Assembly: GCA_019912395.1 (NCBI GenBank)
Contig: JAIOIH010000053.1
Span: forward strand, 56,433 to 120,432
Direction of reading: 5' to 3'
Length of the DNA: 64,000 nucleotides
Source of the DNA: Flavobacteriales bacterium
GTDB lineage: Bacteria > Bacteroidota > Bacteroidia > Flavobacteriales_F > PHOS-HE28
The notes below the pieces were generated by a model. That model saw only the letters and a list, made by a program, of their open reading frames with translations. It had not been told where the DNA came from and made no database searches. Positions 24,917-35,300 of this stretch are shown here, one piece after another; position 1 is the first letter of the stretch; every line of letters begins with the position of its first letter. A program made the translations under genes and the position numbers.

Positions 24917-26292
24917 TCGTGCCTGTTCACCATTGCCGCAATGCCCGGGACCAGCCTATCGATATCCCCTGCTCCAAGGGTGAGCAAGATGTCCACATTA
25001 CGGCCTTCCAACAGCGGTATCAGTTGGTCCTTTGTACACACTACGCTGTTAGTCTCACTTATCTGGTCGCACAACCACTGCGAGGTGATGCCCGGCAGCG
25101 GTTCCTCCCGTGCCGGATAGATGTCCAACAGGATGAGCTCGTCCAGCTTGGCCAGGCTTTTGGCGAAGTCGGTGGCCAGGTCGCGGGTGCGGCTATAGAG
25201 GTGCGGCTGGAATATCCCTGTGACCTTGCGGCCGGGATACAGTTCCCGGACGCTGCCGATGCAGGCGTCCAGCTCGGTGGGGTGGTGCGCGTAGTCGTCG
25301 ATCAGGATGCTGCGGTCCGTGCGCGCCCTCACTTCAAACCGGCGTCGCACGCCGCGGAACGTGGCCAGGCCCTTCCGCAGCGCCTCCGGTTCCACACCGG
25401 CGTACAAGGCCATAGCGGCGGCCGCCACGGCGTTTTCCACATTGTGCCGCCCGGGCATGCCCAGGGTGAGGTCACGCAGCACTTGGCCACCCGCCACAAG
25501 GTCGAAATGGTAGGCCGCGTCCCGCACCTCCACGTTCTCCGCATGGGGGCCGTCCGCTTCGTCCAGGCCGTATGGAACCGCATCGCGCAGCACCGTGGCA
25601 TGTTCCTTCAGGCGGCTCAACACCCGCTTGTGTACCAGCATCCGCCCGGTCACCAGCGCGGCGAATTCCGCGTAGGCCCCGTACATCGCCTCCGCCGTCC
25701 CATAGATGTCCAGATGGTCCGGGTCCATGGCGGTGATGATGGCCTCGTCGGGGTGAAGTGCCAGGAAACTGCGGTCGTACTCGTCCGCCTCCACCACGTT
25801 CAGGACGGCCTTGGAGTTGAGCAGCACATTGGTGTCGTAGTTGGCGCTGATGCCGCCGAGGAACGCATTGCACGGAATACCGCCCGCAGTGAGCAAATGG
25901 GCCAGCATGGTGCTCACGGTGGTCTTGCCGTGGGTACCCGCCACGGCCATGGTGCGGCGGTCCTTGGTCACCAGGCCCAGCACTTCGCTTCGCTTCTTGA
26001 TGGTGGCGCCACGTTCCGTCCAGTAGGCGATCAAGGGGTTTTGGACCGGAACGGCCGGCGTGCGAACCACCAGCACGTCTGCCGGGTTCGCATCGCGGAA
26101 TTCCTGCGGGATATTGCGCACATCGGTGCTGTAGCTCACGTCGATGCCTTCATGCACAAGCTGGCCCGCGATCTCGCTCGGGGTCTTGTCGTAGCCGGCC
26201 ACCGTGGCGCCATGCCGCCGGAAATACCGGGCCAGGCCGCTCATGCCGATGCCGCCAATACCGACGAAGTAGAGCATTTTCCGGCGTTCCAT
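24913..26292 (-). CDS. murC: UDP-N-acetylmuramate--L-alanine ligase
   Basis: 459 residues counted from the ATG at 26292, one base beyond the murG stop; an ATG 15 bases upstream (MQQLD...) is an alternative. N-terminal Rossmann motif YFVGIGGIGMSGLARYF, ATP loop AGTHGKTTVSTML, central VVEADEYDRSF and C-terminal domain RTDRSILIDDYAHHPTELDA (the ADDYgHHPtEi motif of MurC) and YSRTRDLATDFA. It adds L-alanine to UDP-MurNAc with ATP, the first amino acid step of the peptidoglycan peptide, in the cytoplasm. Tightly packed between murG and ftsQ. Confidence 0.97.
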   Translation of the reverse strand: MERRKMLYFVGIGGIGMSGLARYFRRHGATVAGYDKTPSEIAGQLVHEGIDVSYSTDVRNIPQEFRDANPADVLVVRTPAVPVQNPLIAYWTERGATIKKRSEVLGLVTKDRRTMAVAGTHGKTTVSTMLAHLLTAGGIPCNAFLGGISANYDTNVLLNSKAVLNVVEADEYDRSFLALHPDEAIITAMDPDHLDIYGTAEAMYGAYAEFAALVTGRMLVHKRVLSRLKEHATVLRDAVPYGLDEADGPHAENVEVRDAAYHFDLVAGGQVLRDLTLGMPGRHNVENAVAAAAMALYAGVEPEALRKGLATFRGVRRRFEVRARTDRSILIDDYAHHPTELDACIGSVRELYPGRKVTGIFQPHLYSRTRDLATDFAKSLAKLDELILLDIYPAREEPLPGITSQWLCDQISETNSVVCTKDQLIPLLEGRNVDILLTLGAGDIDRLVPGIAAMVNRHE

Positions 26293-26293
26293 G

Positions 26294-27430
26294 TCAAGCT
26301 GCTGCATTGTTCCCCAACGTTCCGGGCAGTGCCAAGCGCACCACTTCCGCCGCAATGGCCTCGGCGGCATTACCGATGCCCAAGGTCTCCATGGCCTGCC
26401 GGAGCTTGTCCCGCTCGGCGGGTTCGCCCAAAAGGCGCAAGACCTCCTGCCCCAGCTTTTCCTCGGTCTCGGAATCCCTTACCAGCACCGCCGCGCCCCG
26501 GTCGGAGAGCGCACGGGCATTGCTGGTCTGATGGTCCTCGGCCGCTGTGGGAAGAGGCACCAGAATGGATGGCAGGCGGGTGATGCAGAGCTCGCTGACG
26601 CTGATGGCGCCCGCCCTGGCCACCACTACATCGGCCACGGCATAGGCCAGGTCCATCCGGCTGATGAACTCATGCACATGGGCATCGGCGTAGCCCGCGT
26701 CACGCACTGCTTGCTCGGCCTGTGCATGGTACGGGGTCCCGGTCTGCCAGATCAATTGCACGCCCTGATCGCGTAGCCGGGGCAAGGCTGCGGCGATGCC
26801 GAGGTTGATGCCACGGGCTCCCAAGCTGCCACCGGTCACCAGCACTACGGGAGCATCCCCACGCAACTGGAAATGCTCCATGCCCCTGGGCCGTTTTCCG
26901 GTGAGGCGCACCATGTCCTGCCGCACGGGATTGCCGGTGAGGCGGATCTTCTCCTTTGGGAAATAGCGGTCCATGCCCGGATAGGCCACACAAATGATCC
27001 GGGCCCGCCTGGCCAGCATGCGGTTGGTCGCTCCGGCATGGCTGTTCTGCTCCTGGATCAACGTGGGGACATCGGCGCGCTGGGCCGCGGCCAGCACGGG
27101 TCCGCTGGCATAGCCGCCCACCCCCACCGCCACGTGCGGCTTGAAGGTGCGGACGATCCGCCGGGCCTTCCACATGCTCTTGAGCAAACGCCAGGGCAGC
27201 CCCACGTTCTTCCACAGGGCACTGCGCTGGAATCCTCGGATCGGCAATCCCGTGATCTCATATCCAGCGGCGGGGACTTTCTCCATCTCCATCTTTCCCT
27301 CGGCCCCCACAAAGAGGAAGCGGGTGTCCGGTGCCTGATCCCTCACCGCGTTCGCAATGGCAATGGCCGGGAAGACGTGGCCTCCCGTCCCCCCTCCGCT
27401 GATCAATATTTTAAGCGGCTGCTGCGGCAT
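26294..27430 (-). CDS. murG: UDP-GlcNAc--undecaprenyl-pyrophosphoryl-MurNAc-pentapeptide GlcNAc transferase
   Basis: 378 residues from the ATG at 27430, which lies 20 bases inside the end of ftsW. The glycine-rich N-terminal loop ISGGGTGGHVFPAIAIA is the MurG hallmark. Other family motifs are GVGGYASGPVLAAA, LIQEQNSHAGATNRML and the donor-site region GGSLGARGINLGIA with VVARAGAISVSEL and HQTSNARALSDRGAA. It transfers GlcNAc to lipid I to make lipid II at the cytoplasmic face of the membrane. A longer frame extends into ftsW but does not belong to the family. Confidence 0.97.
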   Translation of the reverse strand: MPQQPLKILISGGGTGGHVFPAIAIANAVRDQAPDTRFLFVGAEGKMEMEKVPAAGYEITGLPIRGFQRSALWKNVGLPWRLLKSMWKARRIVRTFKPHVAVGVGGYASGPVLAAAQRADVPTLIQEQNSHAGATNRMLARRARIICVAYPGMDRYFPKEKIRLTGNPVRQDMVRLTGKRPRGMEHFQLRGDAPVVLVTGGSLGARGINLGIAAALPRLRDQGVQLIWQTGTPYHAQAEQAVRDAGYADAHVHEFISRMDLAYAVADVVVARAGAISVSELCITRLPSILVPLPTAAEDHQTSNARALSDRGAAVLVRDSETEEKLGQEVLRLLGEPAERDKLRQAMETLGIGNAAEAIAAEVVRLALPGTLGNNAAA

Positions 27431-28604
27431 GATCGCGGGTTCCAGTGGTACGGAGCTTTCCATCAGCCTCGGCCGGCCGGTCATAAACACTTCGGCTCAC
27501 GCTGAGAATGATCCCCAGCGAGAGGCAGGTGAACCACATGCTGGTGCCCCCCATGCTCACCAAGGGCAGGGGCTGGCCGGTCACGGGTACAAGGTTCACG
27601 CCCACGGCCATGTTCACCAATGCTTGCAACACCAGGCTCAAGGCAAGGCCCACCGCCACCAGGGCGCCGAACGGTTTTTCGCACCGGTTGGCGATGCGCA
27701 TGGCGCGGGAAAGCAGGATGAGGTAGAGAAGCAAGAGACCCAGCCCGCCGATGATCGAGCCGTACTCCTCAATGATGAAGGCGTAGATCATATCACTTTC
27801 CGGGTGGGGCATGAAGTTGCGGGAGGTGCCCGTGCCCGGACCATTGGGCAGGAATCCGCCGTGCACGATGGCGATCTTGGCGTTGTTCACCTGGTAGTTG
27901 GAGTCGCGATCGTCGCCGCCATGGTTCACCAAGCGGGATTGCCAGGTCTGGAGGCGCGGCAACAGTTCAGGATTCGCCGTGGACACCACGAGCAACAAGG
28001 CGAAGACGCCTACGGCCATGCCGATCACGGACAGCATGTGGCGAACGGGCACTTGCCCGATGAACATCAGGATCATGCACGTGCCGAAGAGCAACGCGGC
28101 CGTGGAGAAGTTGGCCGGTAGAATGAAGCCGCATACCGCCCCCACCGGCAGGATCAGCTGTAGCATCACCTCGCGGAACGTCCACTGTTCCTCGCGGTGC
28201 CTGCCCAGCACACGGGCCAGGTACACCATGATCACCACCCGGGCGAGGTCACTGGTCTGGAAGGTGATGCCCACGCCGGGTATGGCCAGCCAGCGCGTTG
28301 CGCCGTTGACGTTGGCGCCCACAAGCAACGTAAGGAGCAACAAGGCTATGGTGGCACCGAGCAGCACTTGGGAAAGCCTGGAATAGACAGTATACTTCAG
28401 CTTGCTGGCCGCATACATGATCCCCCCGCCGGCGGCGAGCATCAGGGCATGCTTCACCAGGATCCGGAAGGTGCCCCCGTCGTGGCGCCACCCCATCCAC
28501 GAGGAGGCGCTGTAGACCGCGAGCAGGCTGGTCACGCCAAGCAGGAGCGCCACCATCCAAATGGTCCGGTCGCCCTTGAGGTGATCATTGAAGAGGTTGT
28601 TCAT
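27411..28604 (-). CDS. ftsW: SEDS-family septal glycosyltransferase FtsW
   Basis: 397 residues with about ten membrane segments. SEDS motifs include STANPELLPRLQTWQSRL (a W-SR variant of the R.W.SR region) and, near the end, NMAVGVNLVPVTGQPLPLVSMGGTSM, the conserved GlPLPfiSyGGSSl region. FtsW polymerises lipid II into septal glycan strands with its partner FtsI. It is preceded by the unusual MurD-like fragment gene (26-base gap) and followed by murG, which overlaps it by 20 bases. Confidence 0.96.
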   Translation of the reverse strand: MNNLFNDHLKGDRTIWMVALLLGVTSLLAVYSASSWMGWRHDGGTFRILVKHALMLAAGGGIMYAASKLKYTVYSRLSQVLLGATIALLLLTLLVGANVNGATRWLAIPGVGITFQTSDLARVVIMVYLARVLGRHREEQWTFREVMLQLILPVGAVCGFILPANFSTAALLFGTCMILMFIGQVPVRHMLSVIGMAVGVFALLLVVSTANPELLPRLQTWQSRLVNHGGDDRDSNYQVNNAKIAIVHGGFLPNGPGTGTSRNFMPHPESDMIYAFIIEEYGSIIGGLGLLLLYLILLSRAMRIANRCEKPFGALVAVGLALSLVLQALVNMAVGVNLVPVTGQPLPLVSMGGTSMWFTCLSLGIILSVSRSVYDRPAEADGKLRTTGTRDHAAAAA

Positions 28605-28630
28605 CCGGTTGATTCCAACATTGTTCCTGG

Positions 28631-29128
28631 TCAGAGGTCCATCACGGCCCGCTTGAATTCCGCCCCGCGTTCCGCATGGTTCGCGGTGCCGTGTCCACTG
28701 GGGCAGGCCGGGCTGAAGAGCACCTTACCGCCCTCCACTGCCAGCTCGCGTGCGGTAAAAACAGCGGTGCGCAGATCGTCCGTGCCGTACACCCGGCCCA
28801 GTTCAGCGTCCAAGGCGTCCACCTGGCAGTGTTCGGCCTGGCCGAAGAATACCGTGGCATCCAAATGCTGCTGCATGAACTCCTTCAACCGTTGGTCCAC
28901 CGCGCTCACCATGGAGGCATCCGCCACCCACACCAGCGGTTTTCCCAGATCGATGATGGACAGCAACGAGGCGTCCAAAAAGGTGCTCCGGCTGTCATCG
29001 ATGTACTCCACACCGTCCACGGTGGCCACCGTGCGCAGGCCATGCGGCCCTTGGCGCACTTCGCCCAGGCCCTTCTCGCGCATGGCGATCAGCAGCCGGG
29101 CCAGCTCCGATGTTCTCGTGACTTCCAT
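28631..29128 (-). CDS. Stand-alone MurD-type C-terminal domain protein
   Basis: 165 residues from the ATG at 29128, 19 bases after the murD stop (a frame extension to 29194 overlaps murD). It matches only the C-terminal domain of the adjacent MurD: DGVEYIDDSRSTFLDASLLSI against [32 protein letters not shown] against [11 protein letters not shown], and KVLFSPACPSGHGTANHAERG..FKRAVMDL against [29 protein letters not shown]. The UMAG-binding and ATP-binding domains are absent. Residues usually important in MurD are changed: DSK becomes DSR, and the Phe/Asn that follow SPACAS are replaced. It is intact, in frame and embedded in the dcw operon, so probably expressed. Ligase activity is unlikely; a regulatory or MurD-partner role is speculation. 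Confidence 0.75.
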   Translation of the reverse strand: MEVTRTSELARLLIAMREKGLGEVRQGPHGLRTVATVDGVEYIDDSRSTFLDASLLSIIDLGKPLVWVADASMVSAVDQRLKEFMQQHLDATVFFGQAEHCQVDALDAELGRVYGTDDLRTAVFTARELAVEGGKVLFSPACPSGHGTANHAERGAEFKRAVMDL

Positions 29129-29147
29129 CCTCTGCTGCCTTGGTTGC

Positions 29148-30482
29148 TCAGAGTGCGCGGACAGCAGCCTTGAATTTGCGGCCGCGGTCCTCATAGTTCT
29201 CGAACAGGTCGAAGCTGGCGCAGGCGGGGCTCAGCAGCACCACGTCTCCGGGTTCGCTCACTTCATAGCCCGTGTTCACCGCTTGTTCCGCGGAGGTCAC
29301 CTCCACGATGTTCTCCACAATGTCACCGAAGGCCTTGTGGATCCTTTCATTGTCCACGCCCAGGCAGACGATGGCCTTCACCTTTTGGCACACCAGGTCG
29401 CGCAGTTCCGCGTAGTCGTTCCCCTTGTCCACCCCTCCCATCACCCAGATCACGGGCTTCTCCATGCTCTCCAGGGCGAACCAGGTGCTGTTGACGTTGG
29501 TGGCCTTGGAATCATTGATGAATTCCACGCCGTTCACCAGGCCCACGCGCTCCAGCCGGTGCTCCACGTTCTGGAAGTCGCCCAACGCTTCACGGACCAC
29601 GTCCTTCCGCACTTCCAGCACACGGGCCGCAATGCCCGCAGCCAAGGAATTGTAGACATTGTGTTTGCCCTGCAGGGCGAGTTCCAGGATGCTCATGTTG
29701 AAGGTTGTTTGGTTGAGATTGATGTGGATGTTGTCGTTGTGAAGTGACCCGCCCTGCTCAATGGGCACGCGGATGGAGAAGGGCCATTGATGCGCGTGGA
29801 TGGTGTGGCGGCGCAGGCCTTCCCGGGTTTGCGGGTCATCGGCGCAGTAGATGAAATGATCGGCCGGCCCCTGGTTCATGGTGATGCGGAACTTGCTGTC
29901 CACGTAGTTCTCCATGCGGTTATCGTAGCGGTCCAGGTGGTCCGGGGTGATGTTGGTGATCACCGCGATGTGGGGCTTTAGCGTGCGCGTGCCGTCCAGC
30001 TGGAAACTGCTCAGTTCGAGCACGTAGATCTCATGCCGCTCCTTGGCCACCAACCCGGCGAACGAGGTGCCCACGTTACCGGCCAGTCCGGCGTTCATGC
30101 CGGCCTTTTGCAGGATGTGGTGCAGCAGCAGCGTGGTCGTGGTCTTTCCGTTGCTACCGGTGATGCCGATGATGGGCGCGTGTACATGGCGCGCCGCGAA
30201 CTCCACCTCCCCGATCATGGGCACACCCTTGTCGCGTACCGCCCGAACGATGGAGGCGGTTCCGGGAATGCCTGGGCTTTTCACCACCTCATCGGCCTCG
30301 AGGACCCTGCTCACGGTGTGCCCGCCTTGCTCGTACGGAATACCGGCCTTGTCCAATCGTGCGCTGAAGGCTTCGGGGATCAGCCCGGCATCGCTCACGA
30401 ACACCGGTATCCCCAGCTTCTTGGCGAGCATGGCCGCACCCACGCCGCTCTCCTGTGCCCCCAATACCACCAGCTTCCTCAT
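29148..30482 (-). CDS. murD: UDP-N-acetylmuramoyl-L-alanine--D-glutamate ligase
   Basis: 444 residues from the ATG at 30482, overlapping the mraY stop (ATGA); the longer frame upstream is out of phase with mraY and not real. Motifs: [22 protein letters not shown] loop [48 protein letters not shown] and C-terminal FINDSKATN with [19 protein letters not shown]. It adds D-glutamate to UDP-MurNAc-L-Ala in the cytoplasm. The normal, complete enzyme; its C-terminal domain is repeated as a separate gene just downstream. Confidence 0.97.
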   Translation of the reverse strand: MRKLVVLGAQESGVGAAMLAKKLGIPVFVSDAGLIPEAFSARLDKAGIPYEQGGHTVSRVLEADEVVKSPGIPGTASIVRAVRDKGVPMIGEVEFAARHVHAPIIGITGSNGKTTTTLLLHHILQKAGMNAGLAGNVGTSFAGLVAKERHEIYVLELSSFQLDGTRTLKPHIAVITNITPDHLDRYDNRMENYVDSKFRITMNQGPADHFIYCADDPQTREGLRRHTIHAHQWPFSIRVPIEQGGSLHNDNIHINLNQTTFNMSILELALQGKHNVYNSLAAGIAARVLEVRKDVVREALGDFQNVEHRLERVGLVNGVEFINDSKATNVNSTWFALESMEKPVIWVMGGVDKGNDYAELRDLVCQKVKAIVCLGVDNERIHKAFGDIVENIVEVTSAEQAVNTGYEVSEPGDVVLLSPACASFDLFENYEDRGRKFKAAVRAL

Positions 30483-31726
30483 CGCAGCTTGAGGGTTACG
30501 AGGGTGAACACCGCGAGCATCACGCCCACGATGAGGAATCGGGTGACGATCTTGCTTTCGTGGTAGCCCAGCTTTTGGTAATGGTGGTGCAGCGGGGCCA
30601 TTTTGAAGATCCTGCGCCCTTCGCCATGGCGCTTGCGGGTGTACTTGAACCAGCCCACCTGCAGTACCACGCTCAGGTTCTCCACCACGAAAACGCCGCA
30701 GAGCACGGGGATCAACAGCTCCTTGCGCACGAGGATGGCCAGCGCGGCGATCACGCCGCCCAACATCAGGCTGCCCGTATCGCCCATGAAGACCTGTGCG
30801 GGGTACGCGTTGTACCAGAGGAAGCCGATGCACGCGCCCAGCAGGGCACCGACGAACACCACCAGCTCCCCGACGCCGGGGATGTACATCACGTCCAGGT
30901 ATTGCGCGAAGACGATGTTGCCGCCGATGTAGGTGAGCACCCCGAGCGCGAGCACGATGATGGCGCTGGTGCCCGCGGCCAGCCCGTCGATGCCATCGGT
31001 GATGTTCGCCCCGTTGCTTACCGCGGTGATGATGAAGACCACCACCAGCACGTAGAGGACCCATGTGTATTTGCGGGCCTCACGGCCGAACACCCCCATC
31101 ACCGAGGAGTAGTTGAGCTCATTGCCCTTCACGAAGGGGATGGTGGTGTTCGGCTGGCGCCGGTCCAGCAGGTAGCGAACGTTGCCGTTCTCCTCGGTGA
31201 ACGTGGTCACCTCGCTCGCATCGAACTGGTCGGCGATCACCTGGGGCACCTCCACCTTGGTGCGGATGGAAGGGTGGAAGTAGACGGTAAGGCCGATCAC
31301 CAGGCCGATGCCCACCTGGCCGACCACCTTGAAGGTCCCGGCCAATCCGCGCTTGTCCTTCTTGAAGACCTTGATGTAGTCATCGACGAAGCCGATGGTG
31401 CCCAGCCATACGGTGGCCACCAGCATCAGCAGGATGTAGATGTTGTCCAACCGCGCGAAGAGCAGCGTGGGGATGATGGTGGCGGCGATGATGATGAGCC
31501 CGCCCATGGTGGGAGTGCCCTGCTTTTCCGCCTGCCCTTCCAGCCCGAGGTCGCGAACGGACTCGCCCACTTGCATGCGGTGCAGCAGGCGCACGATGCC
31601 CTTGCCGAACCAGAGCGAGATCACCAGGGAGATGATCAAGGCCATGCCCGCGCGAAAGCTGATGTAATCGAACACACCGCTTCCGGGGAAGTCCAGATCG
31701 AGCCAGTTGACGAGGTGGTACAGCAT
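30479..31726 (-). CDS. mraY: Phospho-N-acetylmuramoyl-pentapeptide transferase
   Basis: 415 residues with about ten membrane segments. Motifs: [23 protein letters not shown] (the K.GTPtMGG motif), GFVDDYIKV (catalytic Asp pair), [12 protein letters not shown] and [10 protein letters not shown], and near the end [19 protein letters not shown] (the HHH loop). It makes lipid I on undecaprenyl phosphate. Longer than E. coli MraY (360) because of an insert at ~150-205 ([20 protein letters not shown]...), as in other Bacteroidota. Start overlaps the murE stop (TAATG). Confidence 0.97.
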   Translation of the reverse strand: MLYHLVNWLDLDFPGSGVFDYISFRAGMALIISLVISLWFGKGIVRLLHRMQVGESVRDLGLEGQAEKQGTPTMGGLIIIAATIIPTLLFARLDNIYILLMLVATVWLGTIGFVDDYIKVFKKDKRGLAGTFKVVGQVGIGLVIGLTVYFHPSIRTKVEVPQVIADQFDASEVTTFTEENGNVRYLLDRRQPNTTIPFVKGNELNYSSVMGVFGREARKYTWVLYVLVVVFIITAVSNGANITDGIDGLAAGTSAIIVLALGVLTYIGGNIVFAQYLDVMYIPGVGELVVFVGALLGACIGFLWYNAYPAQVFMGDTGSLMLGGVIAALAILVRKELLIPVLCGVFVVENLSVVLQVGWFKYTRKRHGEGRRIFKMAPLHHHYQKLGYHESKIVTRFLIVGVMLAVFTLVTLKLR

Positions 31727-33189
31727 TACTTCCGCATCAGTTCGAGGGTTTCCTTCAGCACCTCCGCATCATCGAAGTGATGGCGCACGCCGCGCACCTC
31801 CTGATAGCTCTCGTGCCCCTTGCCCGCCAACAGCACCACATCGCCGGGCGCCGCCATGGCCACTGCCTGTCGAATGGCCTCGCGCCGATCCGTGTTCACA
31901 AGGGCCCGCCCGAGGTCCGCGGGAAGCAGCCCCTTGCGCATCTCCTCGATGATGTCCATCGGCTCCTCGTTCCGCGGATTGTCGTTGGTGAGGACGATGC
32001 TCCGGCTCATGGAAGCCGCGATCGCCGCCATCAGCGGGCGCTTCGTGCGGTCACGATCGCCACCGCAGCCCACCACGGTGAGCACCCGTTCGCGGTCGCC
32101 GCAAACGGCGCCGATGGTGGTGAGCACGTTCTTCAGGGCGTCCGGCGTGTGCGCATAGTCCACGATGCCGATCACGCCAGTGCTGCCGCGCACCACTTGG
32201 AAGCGCCCCGGAGGCGGCTCCAGATCGCTCAGCGCCGTGAGCACCTCCACCGGCTGAAGTCCGAGCAGGACGGCGGAGGAATACACCGCCAACAGGTTGC
32301 TCGCGTTGAACTCGCCCACCAGGCGAGAGAACATGTCGTGCCCATCGATGTTGAGGTGCAATCCCGTGAGCTGGTTCTCAATGATGCGCGCACGATGGTC
32401 CGCCATGTTGCGCACGGCGAAGGAGCTCTTCGCGGCCTTGGTGTTCTGCACCATCACCGCGCTGTGGGCATCGTCGGCGTTCACCAGGGCGATCGCATCC
32501 GCGGGCAGTTCGTCAAAGAAGGATTTCTTGGCGTGGATGTACGCATCGAACGTGCCGTGGTAATCCAGATGGTCGTGGGTGATGTTGGTGAACACACCGA
32601 GGACGAACCGCAAACCGGCGATGCGTTCCTGGACCACGGCATGGCTGCTCACTTCCATGAAGCAATGCGTCACCCCGGCCTCCACCATTTCGGCGAGCAG
32701 CTCGTTCAGCCGCAAGGGGTCCGGTGTGGTATGGGTGGCCGGGACCGCGGTGCTTCCCACGCGGATCTCCACCGTGGAGATGAGCCCGCTCTTGTGGCCC
32801 ATTGCGCGGAACAGCTTGTAGAGCAAAGTGGCCACGCTGGTTTTCCCATTGGTGCCGGTGATACCGACCAGCTTCAGCTTGCTGTCGGGATGGCCGTGGA
32901 AGTTGCCCGCCATGATGGCCAAGGCGTGACGGCTGTCCGCAACGCGCACGTAGGTAATGCCCTCCCTGAGGCGCTTCGGAAGGTCCTCGCAAACGATCGC
33001 GGTGGCACCCTGCTCAATGGCGGCATCAATGAACTGGTGACCGTCACTGGCGGTACCGCGAACGGCGACGAAGGCCGTGAAGGGCACCACTTGGCGACTG
33101 TCGAAGGCGATGCGCTCAACGGCAGTGTTGGTATCGCCCACCACCTGTTCCAAGTTGGTCCTGTAGAGTATGTCCTTGAGCAGTTTCAT
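31726..33189 (-). CDS. murE: UDP-MurNAc-tripeptide synthetase (meso-DAP type)
   Basis: 487 residues. N-terminal substrate domain ([21 protein letters not shown]), ATP loop [49 protein letters not shown] and C-terminal [17 protein letters not shown]. The DNPR motif is the signature for adding meso-diaminopimelate rather than lysine, so the wall is probably DAP type. Overlaps ftsI (ATGA at 33186-33189) and mraY. Confidence 0.97.
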   Translation of the reverse strand: MKLLKDILYRTNLEQVVGDTNTAVERIAFDSRQVVPFTAFVAVRGTASDGHQFIDAAIEQGATAIVCEDLPKRLREGITYVRVADSRHALAIMAGNFHGHPDSKLKLVGITGTNGKTSVATLLYKLFRAMGHKSGLISTVEIRVGSTAVPATHTTPDPLRLNELLAEMVEAGVTHCFMEVSSHAVVQERIAGLRFVLGVFTNITHDHLDYHGTFDAYIHAKKSFFDELPADAIALVNADDAHSAVMVQNTKAAKSSFAVRNMADHRARIIENQLTGLHLNIDGHDMFSRLVGEFNASNLLAVYSSAVLLGLQPVEVLTALSDLEPPPGRFQVVRGSTGVIGIVDYAHTPDALKNVLTTIGAVCGDRERVLTVVGCGGDRDRTKRPLMAAIAASMSRSIVLTNDNPRNEEPMDIIEEMRKGLLPADLGRALVNTDRREAIRQAVAMAAPGDVVLLAGKGHESYQEVRGVRHHFDDAEVLKETLELMRK

Positions 33190-35300
33190 GTAGCAAGTTC
33201 AAGGGTCACTGTAGTGCCCTTCACCGGGCGTGTGCCGGGTGCCGGTGATTGCTTCTTCACCATGCCGCTTCCGGAGAGGCGCACGCGCAGACCGTGGTTT
33301 TCCAGGATGTACATGGCATCGCGCAAGCCCATGCCGATCACGTTCGGTATCATGCCTGTTCCCTCCGCAGGCACGGCGCGCGGAGCCACCACCACGGCGC
33401 TATCGGTGGCCTGCGTGGTCGCCCATTCACTGTCTCCCTCTATCCGTACGGGGATCTTCAGTCCGTCCATCACGGTAAGCAGGTCGGCCCTGTTGCCCCC
33501 GAAGGACACGGGAGTATGGTACACGGTATCGACCTGCGCCACGGTGGTCTGCATCTCCAAGCGGTTGCTGTAGATCTTGTCGGCGATCTCGCGGAATACC
33601 GGACCGGCCACCACGTTGCCATAGACTCCGCGCATGCTGGGCGAGCTGACCACCACGATGCAGGTGTACTTCGGCGCCCCTGCCGGGAAGTAGCCCACGA
33701 AGGAGGCCTGGTAGCTCACCCCGTTCACCTTGTAGCCGGCCTTGTCCGAGGCGATCTGTGCGGTGCCGGTCTTGCCCGCGATGCGGAAGTGGGCACTGCG
33801 AAGGTTCACGGCGGTGCCGGAATCCACCACCCCCTCCAGAACGCCGCGCAGCTTGTCCAGCGTGGCCTTCGAGCAAATGCGCTCGTTCAGCGTCACCGGC
33901 GGAAAGCGCTCGATCACTTTGCCATTGCGTGAAACCGAGCGCACGAACTGGGGTTGCACCATGCGCCCTTCGTTGGCGATGGCATTGTAGAAGGTGAGGA
34001 TCCGCAACGGCGTGAGGCTCACCTCGTAGCCGATGCTCATCCATGGCAGGCTGGTCCCGCTCCAGAGCTTCTTGTCCTCCGGTCCGCGCAGCACGGGCAT
34101 GCCTTCCCCGGGAATACGGATGCCCAGGGTGGAACCGAAGCCCAGTCCGCGCAAGCCTTCCACAAAGCGCTTGGGATCGCTCTTGTACGCGTTGTCGATC
34201 GCCTGCGAAATGCCCGTGTTGCTGCTGACCTCCAAGGCCCTCCTGAGGCTGATCCGGCCATATCCCCCGTCATGGGAGTCGCGCATCCAGCGGTCGTAGA
34301 ACTTGTGCTTGCCCCCGCGTGTATCCACGATCTGGTCCAGCGAGGCCAGCCCGTCCTCAAGGGCCACCATCAGCGCCGCGATCTTGAAGGTGCTGCCCGG
34401 TTCGGTGCTCGCGCCCACGGCGTAGTTGTAATCCTCCGTATAGGTGCTGTCCTTCTGCAACGTGAGGTTGCTGATGGCCTTGATGTATCCGGTCTGCGTC
34501 TCCATCACCACCACGCAACCATGGTGCGCGCCGTTCTTCCGCAGCTGCGCCGCGAGGGCATCATCCGCGACGTCCTGCAGGTTCATGTCAATGGTGGTAT
34601 GCACATCGTCGCCCGGCACCGGGTCCTGTCCTTCACCACCATCCACGGGCATCCAGACCCCACCGGTAAGCCGGCGTTCCAAACGCTTGCCGGTGATCCC
34701 CTGCAACCATTCCGCATAGCCGGCCTCAAGACCGATCGCAGTGCTGTCCTTCAACAGATAGCCCACGGTGCGCGAGGCCAAACGCCCGAACGGACGAATA
34801 CGGACCATGTGCTTGTCCGCGATGAAACCACTGCGATTGCGGCCCAGCCGGAACAAGGGCATCCGCTTCATGGCCTGTAGTTGCTCATGGTCGCAGCGCC
34901 GCTTGATCAGATAGTAGCGCTCGCCCCGGGCATGGGCATCGATCAGGTCGCGACGGTATTCCTGCATGGTGCGGTCCCCGAACAGTTCCGAGAGCTCCCA
35001 ACTGAGGGAATCCACGTTGGACGCGAAGGCTGCCGCAGTGAGGCCGTCGGCACGCATGTCCATGCGGATCTCGTATTCAGGCACGCTGGTGGCCAGCAGG
35101 CGGTCATCATCACTGAAGATGTGGCCCCGCTCGGACTGCACGCTTCGCATGGCCGTGGCCACGTTCACCGCCTTGGCGCGCCACTTGTCGCCCTCCATGA
35201 ACTGAATGCTGAAGAGCTTCACGGCGATGGCCGCGCCAAAGAGCATCAGTACGGCATACACCACGGTGATGCGTAGGCGGAGGGGGCCCTGCTCGTTCAT
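33186..35300 (-). CDS. ftsI: Septal penicillin-binding protein (transpeptidase) with PASTA domain
   Basis: 704 residues: short cytoplasmic N-terminus, membrane anchor ~11-30, dimerisation domain with ERGHIFSDDDRLLATS, then the transpeptidase domain. Active-site motifs are S303TFK (in PGSTFKIAAL), S359SN (EVSSNTG) and K510TGT (AGKTGTAQ). The C-terminal ~65 residues form a PASTA domain (IPNVIGMGLRDAMYILENHGLRVRLSGSG...KGTTVTLEL). It cross-links septal peptidoglycan together with FtsW. The PASTA-bearing, SpoVD-like form is usual in Bacteroidota. Overlaps both ftsL and murE by four bases. Confidence 0.96.
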   Translation of the reverse strand: MNEQGPLRLRITVVYAVLMLFGAAIAVKLFSIQFMEGDKWRAKAVNVATAMRSVQSERGHIFSDDDRLLATSVPEYEIRMDMRADGLTAAAFASNVDSLSWELSELFGDRTMQEYRRDLIDAHARGERYYLIKRRCDHEQLQAMKRMPLFRLGRNRSGFIADKHMVRIRPFGRLASRTVGYLLKDSTAIGLEAGYAEWLQGITGKRLERRLTGGVWMPVDGGEGQDPVPGDDVHTTIDMNLQDVADDALAAQLRKNGAHHGCVVVMETQTGYIKAISNLTLQKDSTYTEDYNYAVGASTEPGSTFKIAALMVALEDGLASLDQIVDTRGGKHKFYDRWMRDSHDGGYGRISLRRALEVSSNTGISQAIDNAYKSDPKRFVEGLRGLGFGSTLGIRIPGEGMPVLRGPEDKKLWSGTSLPWMSIGYEVSLTPLRILTFYNAIANEGRMVQPQFVRSVSRNGKVIERFPPVTLNERICSKATLDKLRGVLEGVVDSGTAVNLRSAHFRIAGKTGTAQIASDKAGYKVNGVSYQASFVGYFPAGAPKYTCIVVVSSPSMRGVYGNVVAGPVFREIADKIYSNRLEMQTTVAQVDTVYHTPVSFGGNRADLLTVMDGLKIPVRIEGDSEWATTQATDSAVVVAPRAVPAEGTGMIPNVIGMGLRDAMYILENHGLRVRLSGSGMVKKQSPAPGTRPVKGTTVTLELAT

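Noticed and set aside
28631..29128. Interpretation of the MurD-like fragment as a frameshifted murD end
   Set aside because: The upstream murD is complete with its own C-terminal domain and stop codon, so the fragment is a second copy and not the lost end of murD.
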